From Lacrimispora xylanisolvens (GTDB taxonomy: Bacteria; Bacillota; Clostridia; Lachnospirales; Lachnospiraceae), in assembly GCF_002934545.1 (NCBI RefSeq), contig NZ_PTJA01000009.1, positions 124,001 to 188,000 on the forward strand: 64,000 nt of DNA, in the 5' to 3' direction. The notes beneath the pieces are model-generated. The model saw nothing but the letters and a program-made list of their open reading frames with translations. It did not search any database and was not told the origin of the DNA. Shown one piece after another: positions 8,600-16,515 of this stretch; within the stretch, counting starts at the first letter, position 1; the number at the start of each line of letters is the position of its first letter. The translations under genes and the position numbers were made by a program.

Positions 8600-9444
8600 T
8601 TCGCTGCCCCCTCTGCTGACGGGATAAGTCCCTCTTTGCTAAGTAAATTCTGCCCCTCCAAAGAAAGGGTATAATCAATAAAACTCTTTTGTATTCCTGT
8701 TGGCTCACCATCGGTGACAAACAAAAACTGTCTGGACAGTTTATAGCTGTTATTCATGATATTTTCCCGTGTGGCTTCAACGCCGTCTAAGTTAAGCGCT
8801 TTTACTTCTTTGGAAACCAGCCCTAACGATATAAATCCTATGGCATTTGGGTCATCTTCAACCAATTGGCGTACTGCTCCATTGGAGTCCTGAACTATGG
8901 CTTTGGGAGTTATCTCTTTCTTCCCCATAAGCAGTTCAGTAAAAGCACTTCGTGTGCCGGACCCTTCTTCTCTTGCAATAATATTAATCTTGGCTTTTGT
9001 GCCTCCCACCTGACTCCAGTCGGTAATTTCAGCCGCATAAATATCGCGGATCTGATCTGAAGTAAGATTTTTTACAGGATTTTCCGGATTCACAATAATT
9101 GCCAGACCATCCTTGGCAATTTCTACGCTCCAAAGGTCTTTTTCCCCCTCTTCCAGGGAACGGGAAGACATACCGATATCAGCACTATGTGTCTGGGTTG
9201 CTGTTATACCAGCGGAGGAGCCTCCTCCCTGAATATCAATCACAGCCTCCGGATCTTTTGCCATAAATGCTTCCGCCAGAATCTCAGCATATGGCTGTAC
9301 CGAAGTTGATCCTGCAACGATGGTGTCTGACTCCGACTCCTGGCTGCAGCCAGACAGCAGGCCCATAGAAAGGGTCAGTATCACTGCACAGGCAGATATT
9401 TTTATTCTTTTTAATAATTTGCTTGTATTAATCCTTTTTTTCAT
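8596..9444 (-). CDS. pstS: Phosphate-binding lipoprotein PstS
   Basis: About 282 residues from the ATG at 9444. Signal peptide with lipobox LLSGC, so a membrane-anchored lipoprotein. PBP-like domain with phosphate-contacting motifs: AGSTSVQPYAE near the mature N-terminus, GGGSSAGI, and REEGSGTRSAF (the phosphate-binding loop). It captures phosphate for PstAC. In-frame ATGs also exist at 9465 and 9492; 9444 gives a normal signal peptide (MKKRINTSK...) but has a weak ribosome site, so the exact start is uncertain. Overlaps pstC by 4 nt. Confidence 0.92.
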   Translation of the reverse strand: MKKRINTSKLLKRIKISACAVILTLSMGLLSGCSQESESDTIVAGSTSVQPYAEILAEAFMAKDPEAVIDIQGGGSSAGITATQTHSADIGMSSRSLEEGEKDLWSVEIAKDGLAIIVNPENPVKNLTSDQIRDIYAAEITDWSQVGGTKAKINIIAREEGSGTRSAFTELLMGKKEITPKAIVQDSNGAVRQLVEDDPNAIGFISLGLVSKEVKALNLDGVEATRENIMNNSYKLSRQFLFVTDGEPTGIQKSFIDYTLSLEGQNLLSKEGLIPSAEGAAK

Positions 9445-9519
9445 ATTTTCGCAAAAATCAAACATTTCTTTCCAATGCCTGATTTCCTCCATTTCTCTGA
9501 ATATAGAAATAACCAGTTT

Positions 9520-10317
9520 TCATCCAAACCTGCCTGTAATATAATCTTCGGTGCGTTTGTCCTTGGGATTTGCAAAAATCTGTTCAGTAGGAGCATATTC
9601 AACCAGGGTTCCTGCTCTGTCCTCATCCATCATCATAAACGCAGTCATATGAGACACTCTCGCTGCCTGTTCCATGCTATGAGTGACTATTAGAATTGTA
9701 TATTTTTTAGCAAGCTCTTCCATTAATCCCTCAACCTGCATGGTGGATTCCGGATCCAGCGCACTGCAGGACTCATCCATTAACAAAACTTCTGGCTCTA
9801 CAGCCAGTGCACGGGCAATGCAAAGCCGCTGCTGCTGTCCTGGGGAGAGGTCAAAAGCGGATCCCTTCAGCTTGTCCTTCAGTTCGTCCCATAAAGCCAC
9901 CTGACTTAAGTAGCTCTCCACGATTTCATCAAGACGGGCTTTTTGCTTTATCCCATGATGCCTGGGGCCAAAAACCATATTATCATAGACTGACATGGGA
10001 AATGGATTCGGCTTCTGGAAAACCATGCCCACTCTTTTTTTCAGCGCAACTACATCCATACTTTTATCATAGATTGAAGTATCATCAAGCAAAATTTTAC
10101 CTTCTACCCTGACTCCCGGTATAGGGTCATTCATACGGTTAAACAGACGCAGAAGTGAAGATTTACCGCAGCCTGAAGGACCGATGATTGCTGTAATAGC
10201 GCACTCCTGAATATCCATTGTAACATTTTTAAGAGCCTGGAAGCTGCCATAAAAAAGGTTTACTGCATCTGTCCTTATCTTGGCTCTCTGCCCAGACTTT
10301 AATATAAGATCATCCAT
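9520..10317 (-). CDS. pstB: Phosphate ABC transporter ATP-binding protein PstB (intact Walker motifs, altered signature)
   Basis: 265 residues. Walker [10 protein letters not shown] (Lys52), Q-loop Gln101, Walker B LLMDES (Asp181, Glu182) and H-loop His213 are all canonical. The ABC signature is LSPGQ (157-161) rather than LSGGQ. It is the first gene of the operon, upstream of pstS, which is unusual because pstB normally follows pstA. In a heterodimer with the second PstB (6138-6899) it would contribute the catalytic half-site, and the partner would contribute the good LSGGQ. Start ATG at 10317 follows AAAGGAT. Confidence 0.95.
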   Translation of the reverse strand: MDDLILKSGQRAKIRTDAVNLFYGSFQALKNVTMDIQECAITAIIGPSGCGKSSLLRLFNRMNDPIPGVRVEGKILLDDTSIYDKSMDVVALKKRVGMVFQKPNPFPMSVYDNMVFGPRHHGIKQKARLDEIVESYLSQVALWDELKDKLKGSAFDLSPGQQQRLCIARALAVEPEVLLMDESCSALDPESTMQVEGLMEELAKKYTILIVTHSMEQAARVSHMTAFMMMDEDRAGTLVEYAPTEQIFANPKDKRTEDYITGRFG

Positions 10318-10370
10318 ACGTTTATCCTTTACTATACTTTGATTTTACAACTTCTTTACATCCGTTATTA

Positions 10371-10435
10371 ATTATACATGAATTAAGAAAAGTTAAAGCA
10401 TTATCTATGTGAATTATACGTAAAATTCTTGTAAA
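10371..10435 (-). promoter_or_regulatory. Pho box and promoter of the pst operon
   Basis: Read on the minus strand: TTTACA-N5-TTTACG-N5-TTCACA (10435 to 10408), three direct repeats with an exact 11-bp period, the classic arrangement bound by PhoP/PhoB-type response regulators. Downstream lies TATAAT (10371-10376) as -10 with no good -35, as expected of an activator-dependent promoter. pstB starts about 55 bp further on. No phoPR genes are in the window. The rest of 10318-10641 holds only this promoter and the terminator at 10604-10634. Confidence 0.8.
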
Positions 10436-10594
10436 ATTTTTTCTGTATCAAATTGCCATATATTTACAAATAGAAAGCTTACTAATATATATACTGCCCA
10501 ATTTCCTGATATTTTTATGTTTCACAATCCATATTTTGAGATTTTAATTCATTTTCTTAATTTTTTTTCGTATTTTGTAAAGTATGGAAAGAAC

Positions 10595-10634
10595 AAAAAG
10601 TAAAAAAAGAGAAGCATCTGAATGCCCCTCTTTC
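10595..10634 (-). terminator. Terminator after the nucleotidyltransferase-like gene
   Basis: On the minus strand AAGAGGGGCAT-TCAG-ATGCTTCTCTT followed by TTTTT forms a stem of about 10 bp with one bulge and a U-tract, 8 bp after the stop codon at 10642. Confidence 0.75.
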
Positions 10635-10641
10635 TTCATAA

Positions 10642-11103
10642 TCAGTTCGTCGGATTATTTAACCTGTATTCCTGCAGGTAACATTGATTTCTAAAATGTC
10701 CATAGTAATATTCTTTCATTAAGCCCAAATCCTTTTTGTACTTCTCAACCTCCATGGCACAAACTCTCATCCATAGCAGCCTGTCTATGGATACAATTAA
10801 AACAGTTCCTTCATCAATCGCATCCTTAAGAAAAAAATCATAGTCAATCAGTGCAATGCTCCGCCAAATCTCAAATTTATTTATGATTAAGCCTAAATCA
10901 CCATACAGATCTTTTTTGTTATCCGGATACTTTTCAGAGAGTACATGATAATCTTCTTGTGAAATGATTAAATCCATATCCCTGCCTGCCTTACGCATTC
11001 CATAATATTCCATAGCCATCCCGCCTATAATGATCGGTTTTTTTATAAAAGACAAAGGAATCTCATTCAGACTTTTATTTACATCTATAATCACTTGATT
11101 CAT
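10642..11103 (-). CDS. Nucleotidyltransferase-fold protein of unknown function
   Basis: 153 residues from ATG 11103 (a TTG at 11106 is also in frame). The N-terminal half has the minimal nucleotidyltransferase signature: IIGGMAMEYYG (about 26-36) then RDMDLII (about 41-47), i.e. GG followed by DxD, as in AbiEii/MNT-like and DUF6036-like proteins. A third acidic residue may be Asp92 (ALIDYDF). The C-terminal half is helical and rich in Tyr and Lys. No toxin or HEPN partner is adjacent; the neighbours are a VOC protein upstream and the pst operon downstream. It may adenylylate a protein or nucleotide, or modify a small molecule; this cannot be decided here. Confidence 0.65.
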   Translation of the reverse strand: MNQVIIDVNKSLNEIPLSFIKKPIIIGGMAMEYYGMRKAGRDMDLIISQEDYHVLSEKYPDNKKDLYGDLGLIINKFEIWRSIALIDYDFFLKDAIDEGTVLIVSIDRLLWMRVCAMEVEKYKKDLGLMKEYYYGHFRNQCYLQEYRLNNPTN

Positions 11104-11146
11104 CAATATTTTTCACCTCATATCCTGCCATACAGCTTCCCCGCCA

Positions 11147-11542
11147 TTACTCTTTCCTTACACCGGTTACATTACCATCTTCGTCTGTGACATATCTGCC
11201 CTTTGTCATGTCCAGTATCACATATTTGTTATCCCATTTATCAAGGATTACTGCACATCGTCCGATGGGAACATCAAACGGACCATATTCTACTGTTCCG
11301 CCTGCTTCCTTGATTTTTTCTATGGATTCATCCACAGACTCCACCTTTATATCAACAAGAACCTGTTTTCTCTGGGATTGTAAAACGATCTCAGTCATAT
11401 CATTCTCCATTCCCAGTCCGACCATATCCTCATTCCGCCAGAGAAGTTTTAACCCCATACTCTCACAATAATATTGTATTCCTTCATTTAAATCAGAAAC
11501 ATAAAGCTCAATGCAGTCAATATTTTTAAATATTTTTGCCAT
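11147..11542 (-). CDS. VOC (glyoxalase/bleomycin-resistance fold) protein
   Basis: 131 residues with the two beta-alpha-beta-beta-beta units of the vicinal oxygen chelate fold: IDCIELYVSDLNEGIQYYCE (residues 8-27; first 20 only) and the second strand set DIKVESVDESIEKIKEAGG...AVILDKWDNKYVILDM. Such proteins act as glyoxalases, dioxygenases or antibiotic-sequestering proteins; the metal ligands are not conclusive. It follows the AraC/GyrI regulator by 28 bp on the same strand, so the two are likely co-transcribed and the regulator may sense the same ligand. Confidence 0.8.
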   Translation of the reverse strand: MAKIFKNIDCIELYVSDLNEGIQYYCESMGLKLLWRNEDMVGLGMENDMTEIVLQSQRKQVLVDIKVESVDESIEKIKEAGGTVEYGPFDVPIGRCAVILDKWDNKYVILDMTKGRYVTDEDGNVTGVRKE

Positions 11543-11570
11543 GGTGCCACTCTCCTTTCCGGTTTTTATA

Positions 11571-12410
11571 CTACATGATTGGAATCAATAGCCGAAACCT
11601 GTTCACATCCGGATCCTGAAAGATTCCATCATAAACTTCAATCATGTCGTTGTCCTCTAATGTATACCCAAGGCTTCTTGCGTAGCCAATCGCGCCAGCA
11701 TAAGCATCCGGCGTGCTGATACGATCAGGAACACTTGCCTGAAAAAACTTTTGGGGTGATATGTATTTCTTAGTCATACCAGGTGGTATCTCAGTTCCGG
11801 AATCAATACCAATGGCAGCCATATAGGTAAAGCCTCCATTCCTGCAGGTTTCATGTTCACAAATACCATACATGGTCACTTTATCCTGTATCAGTTGGAT
11901 TTTTTCCAGACATGCTAAAAATTCACTCCACAATTTGCCAATGGCTCCGTCACTATCCCACTGCACAGCCCGGCACTCCAGTCCGGCAACTACAAAGCCT
12001 TCCGTATGCAGCAGGCTGAACTTCATTTGATTTTCATCCTCCACAGATTGATCGCTAATTGCTGTTAATCTTTTTAGAGGTACTAAAGTACTGCTTTTAC
12101 GGTACTTGCTTGGAGACATTCCATACACTCTTTTAAATGCCCTGGTAAATACATCGTGGGATTCGAAGCCATATTCTAATGCTATACTTACAATGGATTT
12201 ATTACTGTCCGCCAAATCATTTGCAGCCAGGGATATCCTTCGCCTTAATATGTAAGCTCCCACGGTGTCCCCCGTCAATCTTTTAAACAGCCGGTAAAAA
12301 TGAGGTACTGAAATTCCAGCTTCCCGTGCTATATCATAGTAGCTGATATCTCCGGTTAAATTTTTTTCAATATAATCCATAGCTTTTTGAAGAGACTGTT
12401 CCTTCGGCAT
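11571..12410 (-). CDS. AraC-family regulator with GyrI-like effector domain
   Basis: 279 residues. N-terminal AraC DNA-binding domain with two helix-turn-helix units (about 8-105; hallmark SIALEYGFESHDVFTRAFKR and the trailing GMSPSKYR). Residues about 120-279 form a GyrI/Rob-type small-molecule-binding domain (FVVAGLECRAVQWD at its start). Such regulators usually sense hydrophobic or cationic compounds and activate a neighbouring gene. Strong ribosome site AAGGAGG before ATG 12410. It heads a two-gene unit with the VOC protein. Three similar AraC/GyrI proteins lie elsewhere in the window (27899, 53722, 55244). Confidence 0.9.
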   Translation of the reverse strand: MPKEQSLQKAMDYIEKNLTGDISYYDIAREAGISVPHFYRLFKRLTGDTVGAYILRRRISLAANDLADSNKSIVSIALEYGFESHDVFTRAFKRVYGMSPSKYRKSSTLVPLKRLTAISDQSVEDENQMKFSLLHTEGFVVAGLECRAVQWDSDGAIGKLWSEFLACLEKIQLIQDKVTMYGICEHETCRNGGFTYMAAIGIDSGTEIPPGMTKKYISPQKFFQASVPDRISTPDAYAGAIGYARSLGYTLEDNDMIEVYDGIFQDPDVNRFRLLIPIM

Positions 12411-12510
12411 ACTGACACCTCCTTTTATAATAATAGCATTTATTTAAATTTTTTCTCGACTATTCTTATCAAATTTTGTCCACTTACACAAATTGTACGT
12501 CCATATATTT

Positions 12511-12550
12511 AAAAAGGCAAAAACCATCCTTCGTGGGTTTTTGCCTTTTA
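12511..12550 (-). terminator. Strong terminator of the alaS-yoaP operon
   Basis: Perfect 14-bp stem AAAAGGCAAAAACC / GGTTTTTGCCTTTT around a short loop, with A/T runs at both ends, lying 5 bp past the stop of the YoaP-like gene. It may also act in the other direction. Confidence 0.85.
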
Positions 12551-12555
12551 TTATC

Positions 12556-13311
12556 TTAATTACTTTTTTTCAATATTCGTTCCAGGCTGGCGGCATCCAA
12601 TAAATTTACGGTTTGAAATTTACCTTTATAGAACACACCCCAGTTATTGAAAACGCAGGGCAGTTCTTTTGCTTTTTGCAGCGTATCCACCGGAATGACA
12701 GAGACCGGAATTTCATTCATATCGCAATACCTCTTTACTGTCTCAAGATTCTGATAGATATAGGGGCATTGCATATCATAATAAATCGTAAGCTCTTCCA
12801 TTTCAATTCCCTTGTTTTTTACACTTTGGGCAAACCTGGGAGATGTTCCGTCAAAGGAAAGGGCAAGTAATTCATATCCCTGTTCAGTCGTATCAACAAC
12901 TTCAAAACCGAACTTTTTCGCGAAGTTCTGGTCAGAAAGCCAGGCTTTCTGCTTATTTGCTCCAAGCATACAAATACCGGATTTTCCATTTTCCCTGGCA
13001 TCTGCAACACAATACTCCATTAACGCTCTCCCATATCCCATTCCTTTGCAGCTGCCTGATACCCATAAGCAATAAACGTAATAATAGTTGTCACCAGTTA
13101 TGGGAACCCAGGCGGTTTCCAGAGGAGCATATTCAATAAATACAGTTGCCTTTTCATTTAACTTTCTAAAAACGTGTCCCTCTTTCAGCCGTTCTGAAAG
13201 CCATTGCCTCTTCGCTTCAATTCCGGGATGTGTCTTTTTACTTCGGATAATGCAGCATAAATGCTCTTTTTCAAGGTTTTCTGCTGTCAGATTTACAAAA
13301 TCATTGTTCAT
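12556..13311 (-). CDS. yoaP: YoaP-like protein: GNAT acetyltransferase fused to a YoaP C-terminal domain
   Basis: 251 residues, the same architecture and length as Bacillus YoaP. Residues 1-150 are a GNAT domain with [16 protein letters not shown] (about 90-105) as acetyl-CoA loop; residues about 165-251 are a thioredoxin-like YoaP domain ([16 protein letters not shown], then [22 protein letters not shown]). The CPYIYQ position resembles a thioredoxin active site with only one cysteine. The biochemical role is not known. Its ATG overlaps the 3' end of the short alaS gene by 11 bp, so the two are translationally coupled and both are under T-box control. That context suggests a link with alanine or alanyl-tRNA, which is inference. 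Confidence 0.8.
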   Translation of the reverse strand: MNNDFVNLTAENLEKEHLCCIIRSKKTHPGIEAKRQWLSERLKEGHVFRKLNEKATVFIEYAPLETAWVPITGDNYYYVYCLWVSGSCKGMGYGRALMEYCVADARENGKSGICMLGANKQKAWLSDQNFAKKFGFEVVDTTEQGYELLALSFDGTSPRFAQSVKNKGIEMEELTIYYDMQCPYIYQNLETVKRYCDMNEIPVSVIPVDTLQKAKELPCVFNNWGVFYKGKFQTVNLLDAASLERILKKSN

Positions 13312-15088
13312 GTTTTCCCTCCTTTAAAACCGCCTTTATTCGTCTTACGCCTGCCGAAGAAGCCTCTTCTTTAACAATTTTAAATGAGCCTAACTCCCCG
13401 GTATTGCCTGCGTGAGGACCACCACAGATTTCCACTGAATAACCGGGAATGGAGTACACTTTAACAGTATCTTCGTATTTATTTGTGAATACTCCCACCG
13501 CATTTAATGCATAAGCTTCATTCAGCTTCATTTCCTTCATGGTTATTTCTATTTGTTTATCAATTGCTTCATTAACAATCTTTTCTACTTCTCTCAGTTC
13601 TTCTGGTGTCACTTTTCGATGAAAAGAAAAATCAAACCGAAGTCGTTCAGGGGTTATATTGCTGCCACGCTGGGAAACCTCATCACCAAGTACTTTTCTT
13701 AACGCAGCGTTCAGCAAATGGGTTGCTGTATGAAGTCTGGCAGTTTCCATACTATGATCTGCCAGCCCTCCTTTGAATTTTTCTGCCGCCCCTTCTCTGG
13801 ATTTGTTTTGATGGGCTGTAAACTTTTCCCGAAATGATTCCATATCAACAGAACGCCCTCTTTCCCGGGCTAATTCACAGGTAAACTCGATTGGGAAGCC
13901 GTATGTGTCATATAGCTTAAATGCTAACTCTCCGCTTAAAGCAGTGTTTATATCTGTTTTTTCCAGATATTGATCCGCTTTTTTTAATCCCATATCCAGG
14001 GTTTTTAAAAACAAATCAATTTCGTTTTGTAATTGCTCTTTAATAAATGTCTGGTTTTCAGCTAATTCAGGATAGGCATCCTGATATTGCCGGATAATCA
14101 CTTCTGCCAGATCACATAAATAATTCTGATTAATACCTGCTTTTTTAAACAGCCGGATCATTCTTCGGATCAGACGTCTCAGTATATAGCCCTGTTCTGT
14201 ATTAGATGGGCATATCTTTTGAGTATCACCCAATATGAAACAGACTGCTCTGATATGCTCGCAGATAATCCGTTTATCTCTTATGGACATTATAGCATCC
14301 AATTCTCCAATAATGTTATTTAAATGCGTCATAACCGGAATAAACAGCTCTGTATCGTAAACATTGGTCTTTCCGTTAAATATTGTCAGGACCCGTTCCA
14401 GCCCCATGCCTGTATCCACATTTTTCTGCTTAAATTCTGTGAAACTTCCATCTGCCTCTCTTTTAAATTTCATAAATACTAGGTTCCATATCTCAACGTA
14501 TTTTCCGCATTTGCATGCAGGACCGCAATGATCACTGCATTTTGCTTTCCCCATATCATAAAATATTTCCGTATCGGGACCGCATGGTCCTGTCTGGCCA
14601 GGAGGCCCCCACCAGTTCTCTTCCCGGCCATAAGCGTATATCTGAGTCTGCTTTAATCCTTTGTTCTTCCATATAGCCTCTGTCTCGGTATCCTTCGGCA
14701 CAGTCAGATCCCCCTCAAACACGGTTACTGCGATCCGCTCAATAGGAATATTCAAAACATTTGTCAAGAAATCAAAGCTCATGGAGATAACTTCTTCTTT
14801 GAAATAATCCCCAAGGGACCAGTTTCCCATCATTTCAAAGAATGTTAAATGGGTATCATCACCCACCTCATCTATATCCCCCGTCCTCAGACATTTTTGA
14901 ATGGAGGTAAGACGTCTTCCCTGTGGGTGGCTTTCCCCTAATAAATAAGGAACCAGGGGATGCATTCCCGCTGTGGTAAATAAAACTGTAGGATCATTCT
15001 CTGGCATAAGTGAAGCAGACGCGATTACTTTGTGCCCCTTTTCTTTAAAAAAATCCACAAACATCTTCCTTAACTCACTTGCTGTCAT
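13301..15088 (-). CDS. alaS: Short alanyl-tRNA synthetase lacking the C-Ala domain (alaS paralogue)
   Basis: 595 residues, against about 875 for full-length AlaRS. Present: class II aminoacylation domain (about 1-240, motif 2 region [15 protein letters not shown]), the tRNA-recognition helical domain (to about 440), and the editing domain with both zinc-ligand motifs HTATH (about 455) and CGGPH (about 557). The protein ends right after [12 protein letters not shown], so the oligomerisation/C-Ala domain is absent. It probably charges tRNA-Ala as a second, regulated synthetase. An alanine-type T-box precedes it, RBS AAAGGAG is 8 nt before ATG 15088, and the yoaP-like gene overlaps its end. A housekeeping alaS presumably lies elsewhere. 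Confidence 0.92.
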   Translation of the reverse strand: MTASELRKMFVDFFKEKGHKVIASASLMPENDPTVLFTTAGMHPLVPYLLGESHPQGRRLTSIQKCLRTGDIDEVGDDTHLTFFEMMGNWSLGDYFKEEVISMSFDFLTNVLNIPIERIAVTVFEGDLTVPKDTETEAIWKNKGLKQTQIYAYGREENWWGPPGQTGPCGPDTEIFYDMGKAKCSDHCGPACKCGKYVEIWNLVFMKFKREADGSFTEFKQKNVDTGMGLERVLTIFNGKTNVYDTELFIPVMTHLNNIIGELDAIMSIRDKRIICEHIRAVCFILGDTQKICPSNTEQGYILRRLIRRMIRLFKKAGINQNYLCDLAEVIIRQYQDAYPELAENQTFIKEQLQNEIDLFLKTLDMGLKKADQYLEKTDINTALSGELAFKLYDTYGFPIEFTCELARERGRSVDMESFREKFTAHQNKSREGAAEKFKGGLADHSMETARLHTATHLLNAALRKVLGDEVSQRGSNITPERLRFDFSFHRKVTPEELREVEKIVNEAIDKQIEITMKEMKLNEAYALNAVGVFTNKYEDTVKVYSIPGYSVEICGGPHAGNTGELGSFKIVKEEASSAGVRRIKAVLKEGKHEQ

Positions 15089-15111
15089 TAATAATACTCC
15101 TTTCCTTTATT

Positions 15112-15390
15112 TACCCAAAACAAAAAGCCCTAAGCCGACTTGTTGTCAGCTTAGGGCGAACGGTTATGTCCGTGTTACCACCTAATTTCAGATTTCTCTG
15201 CACTCTGTCAATACGGGTTATTTCCTATATTGCTTCCCAAATAACGGTGGAACTCCGTTGAAGCCTACTTAGATCTTTCCGTTCGGTTCACAGCTCCGTG
15301 ACTGCTTCCATATTAGATCAATGAAGATTTCCACCAACCATCTTCTCTCTGTAAGATCCCTAATACTTACTATTTCACATCATAGCCTTT
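15112..15390 (-). promoter_or_regulatory. T-box riboswitch leader, probably tRNA-Ala specific
   Basis: On the minus strand the leader runs from about 15390 to 15112. T-box sequence AGGTGGTAACACGG at 15183-15170 (variant of AGGGTGGNACCGCG); its UGGU would pair with ACCA, fitting the A73 discriminator of tRNA-Ala. It is followed by the terminator GCCCTAAGC...GCTTAGGGC (15157-15127) and TTTTTGTTTT. Upstream is a long stem I region with AGAGAG and GGTTGGTGG elements; the likely specifier is GCU (15294-15292, in GGAGCTGTGAA), an alanine codon. Uncharged tRNA-Ala would favour antitermination and expression of alaS-yoaP. The remainder of 15391-15449 shows nothing. Confidence 0.88.
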
Positions 15391-15449
15391 TTGTTTTAAG
15401 TTTTATTAAAAATAACATACTAGGTCTGCAATGTCAACTAAAACAGGCA

Positions 15450-15875
15450 CTATTTATTAATTAATAAAAATCCCATAAGGTATAGAACAACGCCCATTAA
15501 CTTCTTTATTGTGATTCCCTCTTTAAATACCAATACACCAATAATCAGAAGAATGATTGCTATGCACAAGTTCGATATCAATGAACCTTTGCTGATTTCC
15601 CAGCCACTGCGATACATGAGGATATAACCACCTTCAATACCAACTACAACCAGCCCTAATAGAATATTGGATATACTTACTTTTGTAACTTCCTCAATAA
15701 AATCGTTTTTTGAAGTAATAAAAAATGCAAGAGCACTTATAAAGCAGGCAACTCCATATGTTATAATCAGACCCATATATGTATTTGTAGTACTTGAAAT
15801 ATTCTTACTAATCAGGTGATAGCAAACATTACATATGATTACAATAAGAAGTGGCATGAAATAATTTATGTTCAT
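15450..15875 (-). CDS. EamA/SMR-like four-helix membrane protein
   Basis: 141 residues from ATG 15875, preceded by GGAGG 10 nt upstream; the ATG overlaps the stop of the GNAT gene (ATGA). Four or five hydrophobic helices with internal GVVLYLMGFLLINK end, the size and layout of a half-length drug/metabolite transporter (EamA family protein). Half-size members work as dimers and export small cations or metabolites. It forms an operon with the upstream GNAT behind a leader terminator, which fits a small resistance or detoxification unit, but no substrate can be read. Confidence 0.75.
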   Translation of the reverse strand: MNINYFMPLLIVIICNVCYHLISKNISSTTNTYMGLIITYGVACFISALAFFITSKNDFIEEVTKVSISNILLGLVVVGIEGGYILMYRSGWEISKGSLISNLCIAIILLIIGVLVFKEGITIKKLMGVVLYLMGFLLINK

Positions 15876-16303
15876 TTGTCCATATCCTCCAAATTCTTTT
15901 TCATCCAGATATGCGGACACTCTTCATCCAAATAGGCGTTTCCCTGCTTTTTGTACCCTTGCTTTTCATAGAATTCTGCAACTCGTACTTGTGCTGATAA
16001 CATTGCACTTTTTCCACCATCTGTCTTTATACTATCTTCTGCAATATTTATTATTTTCGTCCCAATATTTTTCCCCCTCCATTCCTTTACGACAGCGATT
16101 CTTCCAATGACAAATGATTGCTGTTCAATATTGAAGTAAATTCTGCATGTTGAAATTGGATGTTCTTTTTTATACAAAACGATATGTTTGGCAATGTCGT
16201 CAATTTCATCAAACTCTTCAACAAATCCCTGCTCTTTTACAAACACCTCATTTCTTATTTTTATAGCTTCTTCTGGTAAGTAGTTATACTCCTTGATCAT
16301 CAT
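15872..16303 (-). CDS. GNAT acetyltransferase (ElaA/YitI-like)
   Basis: 143 residues from ATG 16303, chosen because AAGGAGG lies 6 nt upstream. The frame is also open back to an ATG at 16420 (39 more codons) through a terminator-like hairpin. GNAT features: IRNEVFVKEQGFVEEFDEID at the N-terminus, typical of the ElaA-like subgroup; IGRIAVVKEWRGKNIGTKII, of which RGKNIG is the acetyl-CoA loop; and AQVRVAEFYEKQGY as the late motif B. Substrate unknown. Translationally coupled to the EamA-like gene. Confidence 0.85.
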   Translation of the reverse strand: MMIKEYNYLPEEAIKIRNEVFVKEQGFVEEFDEIDDIAKHIVLYKKEHPISTCRIYFNIEQQSFVIGRIAVVKEWRGKNIGTKIINIAEDSIKTDGGKSAMLSAQVRVAEFYEKQGYKKQGNAYLDEECPHIWMKKNLEDMDK

Positions 16304-16315
16304 TTTGACCTCCTT

Positions 16316-16389
16316 AAAAATAAAAGACACCCAAAAGCTAACCTTATAGTGTGATAACACACCGTACCTACGGTTGGCTTTTGGATGCC
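16316..16389 (-). terminator. Leader terminator/attenuator before the GNAT-EamA operon
   Basis: On the minus strand, an 18-nt arm beginning GGCATCCAAAAGCC (16389-16372) pairs at 17 of 18 positions with a second arm ending GCTTTTGGGTGTC (16343-16326), with a GTGTG-TTAT-CACAC sub-hairpin inside, followed by TTTTATTTTT. The U-tract runs straight into the AAGGAGG of the GNAT gene, so no promoter fits between them; expression needs read-through. An upstream GGATG (about 16405) can pair with CATCC of the first arm and could be part of an alternative fold. Confidence 0.7.
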
Positions 16390-16443
16390 TTATAATGCAA
16401 TCATCCGGTGATGAAAGCATAAGCTCTTATTTACTTTTGTTAA

Positions 16444-16472
16444 AGTATATCGAATAAAATATTAGAAGTCAA
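16444..16472 (-). promoter_or_regulatory. Promoter of the GNAT-EamA operon
   Basis: TTGACT (16472-16467), 17-bp spacer, TATACT (16449-16444). Transcription would begin near 16436 and run through the leader hairpin at 16389-16316 before the GNAT ribosome site. Confidence 0.7.
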
Positions 16473-16515
16473 CAACAAAATATCCGATTGCATTCCCAAC
16501 TGAAATAGTTAATGA

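Noticed and set aside
10642-11103. AbiEii/MNT toxin-antitoxin system
   Set aside because: Only a nucleotidyltransferase-like protein; no adjacent partner gene such as AbiEi or HEPN.
15421-15449. Possible extra small gene after the T-box terminator
   Set aside because: Only short A/T-rich sequence without start or ribosome site.
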